Shown: positions 47,243 to 54,942 of the stretch, in pieces
Layout of the letters: every line of letters begins with the position of its first letter
Numbering within the stretch: position 1 is the stretch's first letter
Source of the DNA: Streptantibioticus silvisoli
GTDB lineage: Bacteria; Actinomycetota; Actinomycetes; Streptomycetales; Streptomycetaceae
Length of the DNA: 59,971 nt
Direction of reading: 5' to 3'
NCBI RefSeq assembly: GCF_027947535.2
Contig: NZ_JAAGKO020000055.1
Coordinates: forward strand, 1-59,971
Position numbers and translations under genes: made by a program
Notes under the pieces: model-generated
The model's input: only the letters and a program-made list of their open reading frames with translations
Told to the model about the DNA's origin: nothing
The model's database searches: none

Positions 47243-48241
47243 CTACCGGTCCGCGGTGGGAACGAAGTCGGCCGTGCCGGCCAGCGAGCGGGCCGCCAGC
47301 CGGTGTCCGAGGCGGAGCCGCCCGGCGGACCCCTCGCCGTCGAGCAGCCCGGCCAGGTAGCCGGCGGCGAACGCGTCCCCGGCGCCGACCGCCTCGACGA
47401 CCTCGATCGGGTGCGCGGCGGCGAACACCGCGCCGCCGGGCAGCGCGTCGTGGAAGTCGGTGGCGCCGACCGCGCCGTCCTTGACCACCAGGTGGGCCGG
47501 CTCCGGCAGCAGGGCCCGGACGTCCTCGGCGGTGGCCGTGCCCCACAGCGTCTGCGCCTCGTCCCGGCCGACGAACACCACGTCGGCGCGGCGGGCCAGC
47601 TCCAGCAGCACGGGCGCGGCGGTCCCGGCGGACCACAGTCCGGGGCGGTGGTTGACGTCGAACGACACCAGCGGCCCGGCGCCGGTCCCGGCCTCGCCGG
47701 TCCCACGGTCCGCTGTCGCCGGCCCCGTCCCGCTCGTCGCCCCCGCGGCAGCCCCGGCAGCCCCGGCAGGGCTCCGGCCTGCGAACCGGTCCAGCACCTC
47801 CCGCACCAGCGCGCGGCAGGAGTCGGACAGGGCGGCGGTGATGCCGCTGAGGTGGATCACCCGGGTGCCGTCCGGTGCGACGCCGGCCAGGTCGGCGGGG
47901 GACAGGCGGGAGGCGGCGGAGCCGGCGCGGTAGTAGTGCACGGCGGTGCCGTCCGGGCCGGGGTCCTTGAAGTAGACGCCGGTCGGCGCGCCGGGGTCGA
48001 GGGTCACCCGGGAGGTGTCGACGCCGTGCCGTTCCAGGGCGGCGAGCACCCGGCGGCCGAGCGGGTCGTCGCCGAGCCGGCTGACCCACGCGGTGCTGTG
48101 GCCCAGTTCCCGCAGGTAGAGCGCGACGGTGGACTCCGCGCCGCCGGCCTCGACCCGGAACAGCTCCGCCGTTTCCAGCGGTTCGGGCCGCACGGGGGTC
48201 ACCAGTGCCATCGTCTCGCCGATCGCGACGACCTCGGCCAC
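47243..48241 (-). CDS. 2-keto-3-deoxygluconate kinase-like PfkB-family sugar kinase
   Basis: Phosphorylates a sugar acid, most likely 2-keto-3-deoxygluconate, to feed the adjacent aldolase. 332 residues. The N-terminal VAEVVAIGETMALVTP and VEAGGAESTVALYLRELG blocks and the C-terminal catalytic GAGDAF motif (Asp near residue 287) are intact. A Gly/Ala/Thr-rich loop of about 35 residues (about 180-215) is inserted before SFDVNHRPGLW. The GTG at 48241 follows GGAGG. First gene of the four-gene minus-strand operon. Confidence 0.9.
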   Translation of the reverse strand: MAEVVAIGETMALVTPVRPEPLETAELFRVEAGGAESTVALYLRELGHSTAWVSRLGDDPLGRRVLAALERHGVDTSRVTLDPGAPTGVYFKDPGPDGTAVHYYRAGSAASRLSPADLAGVAPDGTRVIHLSGITAALSDSCRALVREVLDRFAGRSPAGAAGAAAGATSGTGPATADRGTGEAGTGAGPLVSFDVNHRPGLWSAGTAAPVLLELARRADVVFVGRDEAQTLWGTATAEDVRALLPEPAHLVVKDGAVGATDFHDALPGGAVFAAAHPIEVVEAVGAGDAFAAGYLAGLLDGEGSAGRLRLGHRLAARSLAGTADFVPTADR

Positions 48242-48292
48242 CTGTCCTCCTCCGGTTGGCGGGCGGTTGCGGGTCATGCTCTCACACCCTCC

Positions 48293-48317
48293 GCAACGCT
48301 GTTGCACCATGTGCAAC
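48293..48317. promoter_or_regulatory. overlapping palindromes, probable IclR operator
   Basis: Three alternating half-sites: GCAAC (48293-48297), GTTGC (48301-48305, extending to GTTGCAC) and GTGCAAC (48311-48317). They form a palindrome GCAAC-N3-GTTGC overlapping the perfect palindrome GTTGCACCATGTGCAAC. The site lies 52-76 bases upstream of the kinase start, in the expected promoter, and also between the kinase and the divergent oxidoreductase gene. Confidence 0.65.
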
Positions 48318-48448
48318 GCGCGACGGAACCGGGCGGAATGCGGGCGGCGTCGCGCCCGTAACGGACAGATGACTGCAACTTCCGCCAACGACAGCCAATC
48401 GGGTCAAAACGGTTGCCCGGGCGGGGCGGCCCACCGTAACGTCCCTGC

Positions 48449-50017
48449 ATGAAGCCTGTGGTGGTGATCGGCGCCGGCCCCTACGGGCTGTCGACCGCCG
48501 CGCATCTGACCGGACTCGGTGTGCCGGTGCGCGTCTTCGGCGTGCCGATGGCGGGGTGGAGCGAGGCCATGCCGGCCGGCACCATCCTGTGCTCGCCGCC
48601 CGCCGACTCCTCCATCGCCGCCCCCGAACCCGGCCACACCCTCCAGGACTTCAACGACGCGATGGGCGAACGGCGGCTGCTCGGCCCCCGCGACCTGGTG
48701 ACGTTGGACACGTTTGTCCGTTACGGCCGCTGGTACGCCGACCGCCTGGTGCCCGCCGTCGAAGGCGTCCGTGTCGCCGATGTCACCCCGCTCGCCGACC
48801 GCCGTGACGTGGCCGGATTCCGCCTGCGGCTGGAGAGCGGCGAGGAGTTCACCGCGCCGGCCGTCGTGGTCGCCACCGGCCTGACCGGCGCCGCCCACCT
48901 GCCGCACGAGCTGCGCGGACTCGCCCCGGCCGGCCCCTCGCCCGGCGGACCCGTCTCGCACTCCTCGCAGCACACCGTCTTCCACCGGTTCGCCGGCCGG
49001 CACGTCGCCGTCGTCGGCGCCGGGCAGTCCGCCCTGGAGAGCGCCGCGCTGCTCACCGACGCCGGCGCCACCGTCACGCTGCTCGCCCGCCGGCCGGGCT
49101 CCGCCGGCTTCGGCCCGCCCCCGCCGCACCGCGGCCCGCCCCGGCCGGGACCCGCCCTCCTGCACCGGCTGCCCGCCGCGCTCCGCCGCGCCCTGGACCG
49201 CCCGCCGCCCGGCCCGCGCGGCGCCTGGTGGCTGCGGGACCGCTTCACCGGCGCGGTCACCGTCCTCGACGGCCACCGGGTCGCCGCCGCGGGCCGGACG
49301 ACGGGCGACCACGCCGCCGCGGAAGGCGTCCGCACCGAGGGCGTGCGCACCGAGGGCGTCCGCACCGAGGGCGTCCGCACCGAGGGCGTGCGCACCGAGG
49401 GCGTCCGCACCGAGGGCGTGCGCACCGAGGGCGTGCGCGCCGGAGACCTCCCCGCCGGAGACGCCCGCACCGAGGGCGCCCGCACCGGTGACCTCCCCGC
49501 CGGAGACGTCCGCACCGGCGGCGCGGCCGTCGGCACCCCCGTCGGCAGCGTCGCCATCGGCACCCCCGTCGACAGCTCCGCGGTCGTCAGCGCCGTCTCC
49601 GGTGCCGTGCCGGGTGCCGTGCCAGGTGCCGTCTCCGGTGCCGTCCCCGGTGCCGTCTCCGGCGGCGCGGTGGCCCGGGGCGGCGGCCTCGCCACCGGCT
49701 CCCGCGTCCTGCTGCTGACCGGCGGGCCGGCCGGGCCCGGGGAGCTGGTCGCCGACCACGTGCTGGCCGCCACCGGTTACCGCTTCGACCTCGACGCGCT
49801 GGACTTCCTGGCCGTCGCGCTGCGCGCCCGGCTGACCAGGGACGGCGGCGCTCCCCGGCTGGACCAGTGGTTCCGCAGCTCGCTGCCGGGGCTGTTCTTC
49901 GCCGGTCCGGTGGCCGCCAGCGCGTTCGGCGGCGCGCTGCGCACCGTGCGCGGCACCGGGTTCGCCGCCCCGCGGGTGGCCCGCGCGATCGCCGCCGCGG
50001 TGGGTCCCGGGCGCTGA
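48449..50017 (+). CDS. FAD/NAD(P)-binding oxidoreductase (flavin monooxygenase-like) with repeat insertion
   Basis: Flavoprotein of 522 residues. It has an N-terminal FAD site VVVIGAGPYGLSTAAHL, a second dinucleotide site HVAVVGAGQSALESAALL near residue 190, the VVVATGLTG linker between them, and a C-terminal FATGY-like VLAATGYRFDLDAL plus LPGLFFAGPVAASAFGGAL block. Between about residues 290 and 425 an unusual insertion contains seven GVRTE pentapeptides and then GAVP/GAVS repeats. The flanking fold is complete, so the insertion is probably an exposed loop. Start ATG. Divergent from the KDG operon; the substrate is unknown. Confidence 0.87.
   Translation: MKPVVVIGAGPYGLSTAAHLTGLGVPVRVFGVPMAGWSEAMPAGTILCSPPADSSIAAPEPGHTLQDFNDAMGERRLLGPRDLVTLDTFVRYGRWYADRLVPAVEGVRVADVTPLADRRDVAGFRLRLESGEEFTAPAVVVATGLTGAAHLPHELRGLAPAGPSPGGPVSHSSQHTVFHRFAGRHVAVVGAGQSALESAALLTDAGATVTLLARRPGSAGFGPPPPHRGPPRPGPALLHRLPAALRRALDRPPPGPRGAWWLRDRFTGAVTVLDGHRVAAAGRTTGDHAAAEGVRTEGVRTEGVRTEGVRTEGVRTEGVRTEGVRTEGVRAGDLPAGDARTEGARTGDLPAGDVRTGGAAVGTPVGSVAIGTPVDSSAVVSAVSGAVPGAVPGAVSGAVPGAVSGGAVARGGGLATGSRVLLLTGGPAGPGELVADHVLAATGYRFDLDALDFLAVALRARLTRDGGAPRLDQWFRSSLPGLFFAGPVAASAFGGALRTVRGTGFAAPRVARAIAAAVGPGR
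49325..49429 (+). repeat. 15-bp in-frame tandem repeat inside the FAD oxidoreductase gene, seven copies
   Basis: Seven units of GGCGT(C/G)CGCACCGAG, each encoding GVRTE, with a degenerate eighth (49430-49444). The G/C variants alternate irregularly, which suggests repeated unit duplication. A second repetitive tract (GTGCCG/GTCTCC-type GAVP/GAVS codons) runs at about 49596-49660. Confidence 0.95.
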
Positions 50018-50292
50018 CCGGCGGGGTCCCCGGCGAAATCCGGGCGCCGACCGGCGGATCCCCGGTGGGTTCCGGGGCGCTGACCGGCGAGCTTCCCGGC
50101 GGGCTCGCCGGAGGGGGCCGCGGCGGGTGACCGGGCCGGGCCCGGAGTGCGTCGTGGCGGGTGAACGGGCCGGCCCCGGAGTGCGTATCGGTGCAGGCAC
50201 AGCGAACCGGCCATCTGTGAACGAGCACGGACCGGATACGCTCTAACAGTGGCACTGAGGCCACGACCGAATCAGCGACAGGAGTTCCCCTC
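50018..50292. repeat. degenerate GC-rich repeats upstream of the polyprenyl synthase
   Basis: 275 bases with several copies of GCGCTGACCGGCG/GGCGCCGACCGGCGG-like units (50010-50100) and two copies of CGGAGTGCGT(C/A) within GGCGGGTGA(C/A)CGGGCCGG context (50120-50185). The last 90 bases are AT-richer and must carry the promoter of the downstream gene. Confidence 0.5.
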
Positions 50293-51297
50293 GTGACCGT
50301 CGTCGGGCCCTTCGGGCTGAGTGTGCGCGACCAGGTCCTTGACACCGACATCCGCTCCGGTCTGGCGGACGTCGAGGAGGGCCTGCTGGAGGCCACCAAG
50401 AGCGACGTCCCGTTCATCAACGGCGCGTCCCAGCACCTGGTCCGCGCCGGCGGCAAGCGCTTCAGGCCCCTGCTGACCCTGGTGGCGGCCCAGTTCGGCG
50501 ACCCGCACGCCCCCGGCGTCGTACCGTCCGCCGTCGTCGTGGAACTCACCCACCTCGCCACCCTCTACCACGACGACGTCATGGACGAGGCCGACGTACG
50601 GCGCGGGGTGGCCAGCGCGAACGCCCGGTGGGACAACTCGGTCGCCGTCCTGACCGGCGACTTCCTGTTCGCCCGCGCCTCCCGGGTGGTCGCCGACCTC
50701 GGCCCCGAGGCGGTACGCATCCAGGCCGAGGCGTTCGAACGGCTGGTCACCGGCCAGATCCTGGAGACGGTCGGGCCCGCCGCCGACCGCGACCCGATCG
50801 ACCACTACTTCGACGTCATCTCCGGCAAGACCGGCGCCCTCTTCGGCGTCTCCGGACGCTTCGGCGCCCTGCTGGCCGGCGCGGACGAGGCGGTCGTCGA
50901 CATCCTCACCCAGTACGGCGAGCGCATCGGCACCGCCTTCCAGCTCGCCGACGACGTCCTCGACATCGCCAGCGACAGCCAGGAGTCCGGCAAGACCCCC
51001 GGTACCGACCTGCGCGAGGGCATCCCCACCCTGCCGGTGCTGCACCTGAGGTCGGGCCGGTTCGACTCGCCCGAGGACCAGCGGCTGCGCGACCTGCTCG
51101 ACGGCGACCTGACCGACGACGCCAAGCACGCCGAGGCCCTCGGCCTGCTGCGCGCCCACCCCGCGCTGGAGCAGGCCCGCCGCGACACCGTCCGGTACGC
51201 GGACACCGCCCGCGAACTGCTCGGCCCGCTGCGCGACTGCCCGGCGAAGATGGCGCTGGAGGCCCTCTGCGACGCGGTCGTCCACCGCGCCGGCTGA
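50293..51297 (+). CDS. long-chain trans-polyprenyl diphosphate synthase (menaquinone side chain)
   Basis: Condenses isopentenyl diphosphate onto an allylic primer to give the long polyprenyl diphosphate used by MqnP. 334 residues. The first Asp-rich motif is DDVMD (D94, D95, D98) followed by RR, the second is DDVLD (D220, D221, D224), and the GGKRFRP primer-binding block is at about residue 53. The residues before the first motif (ELTHLATLYH) are small, as expected for long-chain enzymes. GTG start with AGGAG upstream. Its place near the mqn and nuo genes supports a quinone-tail role. Confidence 0.93.
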   Translation: MTVVGPFGLSVRDQVLDTDIRSGLADVEEGLLEATKSDVPFINGASQHLVRAGGKRFRPLLTLVAAQFGDPHAPGVVPSAVVVELTHLATLYHDDVMDEADVRRGVASANARWDNSVAVLTGDFLFARASRVVADLGPEAVRIQAEAFERLVTGQILETVGPAADRDPIDHYFDVISGKTGALFGVSGRFGALLAGADEAVVDILTQYGERIGTAFQLADDVLDIASDSQESGKTPGTDLREGIPTLPVLHLRSGRFDSPEDQRLRDLLDGDLTDDAKHAEALGLLRAHPALEQARRDTVRYADTARELLGPLRDCPAKMALEALCDAVVHRAG

Positions 51298-51425
51298 CGG
51301 CCCCGCCCCGGCGTCGTCACGGGACGCAGGTCCGGCGTCGCACGGGAGTCCCGGCGGCATACGGGATCGCCGGTGTCGTGCGTGACGGTCCCGGCGGCAG
51401 CCGTCCGGTGTCGTACGTGACGTGA

Positions 51426-51458
51426 ACGGCCCGCCCCCTGTCACAGGAGGCGGGCCGT
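51426..51458. terminator. bidirectional hairpin after the polyprenyl synthase
   Basis: 10-bp outer stem ACGGCCCGCC/GGCGGGCCGT with an inner CCTG-TCA-CAGG hairpin, between the convergent synthase and anti-sigma genes. Confidence 0.75.
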
Positions 51459-51527
51459 CCCCGTTACCGGGCCTGCCCGGGTTACCGGAGCGGCCGGAGC
51501 AGCCGGAGCCCGGCGCGCGTCAGCGGC

Positions 51528-52217
51528 TCACTCCTTGACGCTCACCAGCGTGCGGCCGTCCAGTGTGCGGACGTCGAAGTGGTCGATCTGGCCGCGGGAG
51601 AAGCCGGTGCCGCCCCAGACGGTCAGCGGCTTCGGCATGCCCGGCATCCCGTACCCCGCGTCGGGCACCGCCCAGGTCGTCGCGGTCTGCGAGGCGCCGG
51701 TGGAGGAGACCGCGACGAGCTTGCAGCTCAGCGGCCCGTGGACGCCGGACAGGGTGAGGCCCAGGTCGGTGCCCCAGCTCTCGTCGGTCATGGTGACCTT
51801 CGCCCGCACCCCGGCCGGCGCGGTGCCGGACGCGGTGGCGGACACCGCCGTGGAACCGTTCGACGAGGAGGTGGCCAGCGCGGTGACCACGGGACCGGCG
51901 ATGATCAGCGCGACCGCGGCGGCCACCAGGTAGAGCCGGCGGTGCCGCGTCGTACGGCGGGTGTCGCGTACGTCGGCCAGCAGCCGGTCCAGCAGTTGGG
52001 GCTCCGGCGGCGCCAGCAGCGCGTCGGCCCGCTGCCCGGGCGGCAGGTCGGCGGCGAACTCCGCCAGCGCGGCCTCGACGTCCATCAGCGATTCGAGTTC
52101 GGCGCCGCACGGATCGCAGACCGCCAGGTGCTCCTCGAAGGCGGTGGCGTCGTCGTCGTTCAGAGCGCCCAGCACGTAGGCGCCGACGTCAAGGTGTCGC
52201 TCGCACGGCGGCGTCAC
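51528..52217 (-). CDS. zinc-finger anti-sigma factor, membrane-anchored (RskA-like)
   Basis: Partner of the ECF sigma factor. 229 residues: an N-terminal ZAS domain with H30-x3-C34-x2-C37 (HLAVCDPC), a membrane helix at about 95-115, and an extracytoplasmic domain of about 110 residues resembling the RskA sensor region, ending RTLDGRTLVSVKE. GTG start overlapping the sigma stop by 4 bases, ensuring matched synthesis. It would hold the sigma factor at the membrane until a signal triggers release. Confidence 0.92.
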   Translation of the reverse strand: MTPPCERHLDVGAYVLGALNDDDATAFEEHLAVCDPCGAELESLMDVEAALAEFAADLPPGQRADALLAPPEPQLLDRLLADVRDTRRTTRHRRLYLVAAAVALIIAGPVVTALATSSSNGSTAVSATASGTAPAGVRAKVTMTDESWGTDLGLTLSGVHGPLSCKLVAVSSTGASQTATTWAVPDAGYGMPGMPKPLTVWGGTGFSRGQIDHFDVRTLDGRTLVSVKE

Positions 52218-52840
52218 GACGTCACCCCCCGCTCCTCCAGCGCGATCTTCAGCGACCGCAGCGCGTAGAACGCCCGGGACCGGACCGTCCCGGCCGGGAT
52301 GCCCAGCTCCTCCGCCGCCTCGTTGACCGTGCGGCCCCCGAAGTAGGTGGCGACCAGCACCTCGCGGTGCGCGTCGGTCAAGTCTGTCATGGCGTCGGAG
52401 ATGGTCATCAGCCGCAGCGTACGGTCCATCTCGTCCGCCGCGGGCATCGATTCCAGCGGGGTGGCGTCCACCTCCTTGGGGCGGGCGCTGCGGTTGCGGT
52501 GCCCGTCGATCACGATGCGGCGGGCCACGGTCACCAGCCAGGGGCGCAGCGAACCGGTGGAGCGGTTGAGCTGCTCGGTGTTGCGCCAGGCGCGCACCAG
52601 CGTCTCCTGCACCACGTCCTCCGCCCGGTGCCGGTCCCCGGCGACCAGCCGCAGCACGTAGCCGAACAGCGGTCCGGCGTGTTCGTGGTACAGCGCGCGC
52701 ATCAGCTCCTCGTCCGGCTGCGCGGCGCGGCCGCCGGGCCCGTCGGGCCGGTCCGGCCGGTCGGCCCCGGGGGACCGGGCGGGGCCGCGGGCCCGGCCCT
52801 GAAGGGTCTGGTCGTCGGTCACCCCCGAATACTTGCGCAT
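52214..52840 (-). CDS. ECF RNA polymerase sigma factor
   Basis: Group IV sigma factor of 208 residues. Region 2 (about 45-110) includes LYHEHAGPLFGYVLRLVAGD and AEDVVQETLVRAWRN; region 4 (about 145-200) includes LTDAHREVLVATYFGGRTVNEAAEELGIPAGTVRSRAFYAL. The N terminus has an Arg/Pro/Gly-rich extension of about 40 residues. The ATG at 52840 is chosen because GAAGG lies just upstream; a GTG at 52822 is an alternative. Co-expressed with its anti-sigma factor; the LolA-like gene is divergent. Confidence 0.93.
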   Translation of the reverse strand: MRKYSGVTDDQTLQGRARGPARSPGADRPDRPDGPGGRAAQPDEELMRALYHEHAGPLFGYVLRLVAGDRHRAEDVVQETLVRAWRNTEQLNRSTGSLRPWLVTVARRIVIDGHRNRSARPKEVDATPLESMPAADEMDRTLRLMTISDAMTDLTDAHREVLVATYFGGRTVNEAAEELGIPAGTVRSRAFYALRSLKIALEERGVTS

Positions 52841-52949
52841 TAAACCTTCAGGGTCGAGGCGGTCGTCCGAAATCAGCGCGATCCTCCCCACCCCTCCGCG
52901 AGATCGAGCCACGGGCCGCCGCCGCGGGCACTCCCCGGGCCCACGCCGG

Positions 52950-53092
52950 CGACACCCCAAGCCCGCGACACCCCGGGCCGGCGACACCCCGGGCCAGCAA
53001 CACCCCACGCCGGTGACACTCCACGCCGGTGACACTCCACGCCCGCGACACCCCACGCGGCAACACCCCACGCCCGCGACACCCCGGGCCGG
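52950..53092. repeat. 16-bp tandem repeat, nine copies
   Basis: Nine contiguous units of the form CGACACCCC(G/A)(G/C)GCC(G/C)G, with variants CAACACCCCACGCCGG and TGACACTCCACGCCGG; one unit is 15 bases. The unit length is not a multiple of three and the array is non-coding. No spacers separate the units. Confidence 0.9.
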
Positions 53093-53249
53093 ACCCGCCC
53101 CGCGCCGGCCCCCCGTCGACCCGCCCGAGGCCCGACCCCGGGCGCGCGCCGCAAGGCCCGGCCCCGCCCCCGCCCCGCGCCGGAAGCACCCCTGAGACGC
53201 CCCCGAGACGCCCCCGGGGTCGTGTCATACCAGGGACGTACCTCCGATT

Positions 53250-53276
53250 GGAACCACGGGTTGACGCGGGAACGTC
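53250..53276 (+). promoter_or_regulatory. candidate ECF-sigma promoter for the LolA-like gene
   Basis: GGAAC (53250-53254), 18 bases, then CGTC (53273-53276) fits the usual ECF promoter pattern. The same stretch contains a palindrome TTGACG-N6-CGTCAA (53261-53278), so a second regulator could bind here. It lies about 90 bases before the ATG at 53369. Confidence 0.4.
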
Positions 53277-53368
53277 AAGAGTTTGATGGGATCGGGTAAG
53301 CGGCATCCAGCAGGGCCCGGGTGACAAAGAGGACCGGGTCGCAACGGCCGCCGACGACGGAGGTAGTC

Positions 53369-54622
53369 ATGCCAGGGATCCAACCGCCGCGTCCGGAGGA
53401 CGACTTCGGAGGCTACGCGGCGTTCGACGGCGAGGACGAACGGCGCCGCCGCAACCGCAAGGTGGCCCGGTACGCCGTGCCGGTCGCGATCGCCGGACTC
53501 GCCGCCGCGACCATCGGCCTCGGCACCGCTCTCGCCACCACGGGTGGCGGCCCCTCGCTGCCCAAGCTCACCCCCGCGCAGCTGATCGCGAAGATGGCCT
53601 CGGCCAGGGCCGAGACGGTCTCCGGCTCGGTGCGCGTGAACGCCGACCTGGGCCTGCCCGCGGGCCTGCTCGGCTCCGGCGCGGCCGGCACGCTGGGCGG
53701 CGGCTCCGGCCCCGCGTCCCACCTGACCGAGCTGCTTTCCGGCACCCACACGCTGCGCGTCGCCGCCGACGGTCCCACCCGCGAGCGGCTGTCGCTCGGT
53801 GACGCCGGTTCCCAGTACAGCGTCGTGCGCGACGGCTCCCAGCTGTGGACCTACGACAGCGCCGACCACTCCGTCCAGCACACCACCGGCCTGTCCACCA
53901 CCGGGCACGGCGCCCCCGCCACGGTGCCGGCCACCCCGGCCGACGCCGCGAGCCAGGTGCTGAAGGCGCTCGTCCCGACCACGGCCGTCACGGTCGACGG
54001 CAGCGCGGAGGTGGCCGGTCAGGCCGCCTACGAGCTGGTGCTCACGCCCAAGCAGTCCGGTAGCACGGTCGGTTCGGTCCGGGTCGCGGTGGACGCGGCG
54101 AACGGCGTGCCGCTCAGCTTCACCGTGCTGCCCGCGGGCGGTGGCGGCCCGATCGTCGACATCGCCTGGACCCAGGTCGACTTCGCCCGCCCGGCCGCGA
54201 GCGAGTTCGACTTCACCGTCCCCAAGGGCGCCCACGTCACGCAGGCCAAGCCCGGCGCCGACCACGCCCGCACCGGCCAGGTGATACCCGGTATGCCGGG
54301 TGCCTTCGCCGGCGGCAAGGGATCGGCGGCCCACGGCAAGCAGGCCGGCACGGTCATCGGCAAGGGCTGGACGTCGGTCGCGGAACTGCGCGTCCCGGCG
54401 GCCGCGTTGAACGGCAAGGCGCCGAAGAACGGCAAGAGCACCGGCGGTCAGAGCCCGAACGCGCTGCTCGGCACGCTGGGCAAGCCGGTCAAGGGCGCCT
54501 TCGGCTCCGGCACGGTCATCAGCACCCGCCTGGTCAACGTCCTGGTCACCGACAACGGCGGTGTCTACGCCGGTGCGGTCACCCCGTCCGCCCTGGTGAA
54601 GGCGGCCGACGCGGCGAAGTGA
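53369..54622 (+). CDS. LolA/RseB-like (DUF2092-type) exported membrane-anchored protein
   Basis: Protein of 417 residues. A charged cytoplasmic start (about residues 1-35, EDERRRRNRKVARY) precedes one membrane helix (about 36-58), then an extracytoplasmic LolA/RseB-like lipoprotein-carrier domain (about 65-290), recognisable by the LIAKMASARAETVSGSVRVNADLGLP opening and SVRVAVDAANGVPLSFTVLP. The C-terminal third is Gly/Lys-rich and unassigned. The ATG at 53369 follows GGAGG. It is divergent from the sigma/anti-sigma pair, so it could be a target or a modulator of that stress response. Confidence 0.85.
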   Translation: MPGIQPPRPEDDFGGYAAFDGEDERRRRNRKVARYAVPVAIAGLAAATIGLGTALATTGGGPSLPKLTPAQLIAKMASARAETVSGSVRVNADLGLPAGLLGSGAAGTLGGGSGPASHLTELLSGTHTLRVAADGPTRERLSLGDAGSQYSVVRDGSQLWTYDSADHSVQHTTGLSTTGHGAPATVPATPADAASQVLKALVPTTAVTVDGSAEVAGQAAYELVLTPKQSGSTVGSVRVAVDAANGVPLSFTVLPAGGGGPIVDIAWTQVDFARPAASEFDFTVPKGAHVTQAKPGADHARTGQVIPGMPGAFAGGKGSAAHGKQAGTVIGKGWTSVAELRVPAAALNGKAPKNGKSTGGQSPNALLGTLGKPVKGAFGSGTVISTRLVNVLVTDNGGVYAGAVTPSALVKAADAAK

Positions 54623-54942
54623 GGGCCGCTGTCGCGGTGACGTCCGCGATCGCGGTGACGGCCGTGGCGTAGGTGCTGCTGGTCACCCGTGCGGGCTGCT
54701 CCGCGGTGGACGTTTGACGTTCGGCGGGGTGGTGTCCGCGGTCGGGGTGCGGCGGGTCGCCCGTGCGGGCGACCGGCCGCCACCGGCCGGCGCGGCGGGG
54801 TGACGCCGAGGCCGGCCGTGCGGTGGGGCGACGTCCCCGAGCCGCGCGGCCGGCCGGTGCCGCCGGGAGCGGACGCGGCGAACCGGCGCCGCCCACGGCC
54901 GAGTTCCCCCGCCCTCGCGCGGCGGGGGAACTCACCCCCCAC
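54623..54942. other. gene-free region ending in a strong terminator
   Basis: 320 bases between convergent genes. It opens with the near-repeat GTCGCGGTGACG/ATCGCGGTGACG and contains CGGCCG-rich sequence, but no coding region. It ends with the hairpin at 54901-54933. Confidence 0.5.
54901..54933. terminator. bidirectional rho-independent-type hairpin
   Basis: Perfect 13-bp stem GAGTTCCCCCGCC/GGCGGGGGAACTC with a 7-base loop, placed between the LolA-like gene (+) and the toxin-locus ATPase gene (-). Confidence 0.85.

Larger units (their letters stand above)
52841..53368. other. gene-free region with 16-bp repeat array and divergent promoters
   Basis: 528 bases between the sigma-factor start and the LolA-like start. 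The left half is a 16-bp tandem repeat array (52950-53092), then Pro-codon-like GC-rich sequence without a gene. The last 150 bases are less GC-rich and hold a candidate ECF promoter at 53250-53276. Confidence 0.7.

Noticed and set aside
52950-53092. CRISPR array
   Set aside because: Units are contiguous 16-mers with no spacers and no cas genes nearby. The same applies to the repeats at 6280, 44997 and 49325.
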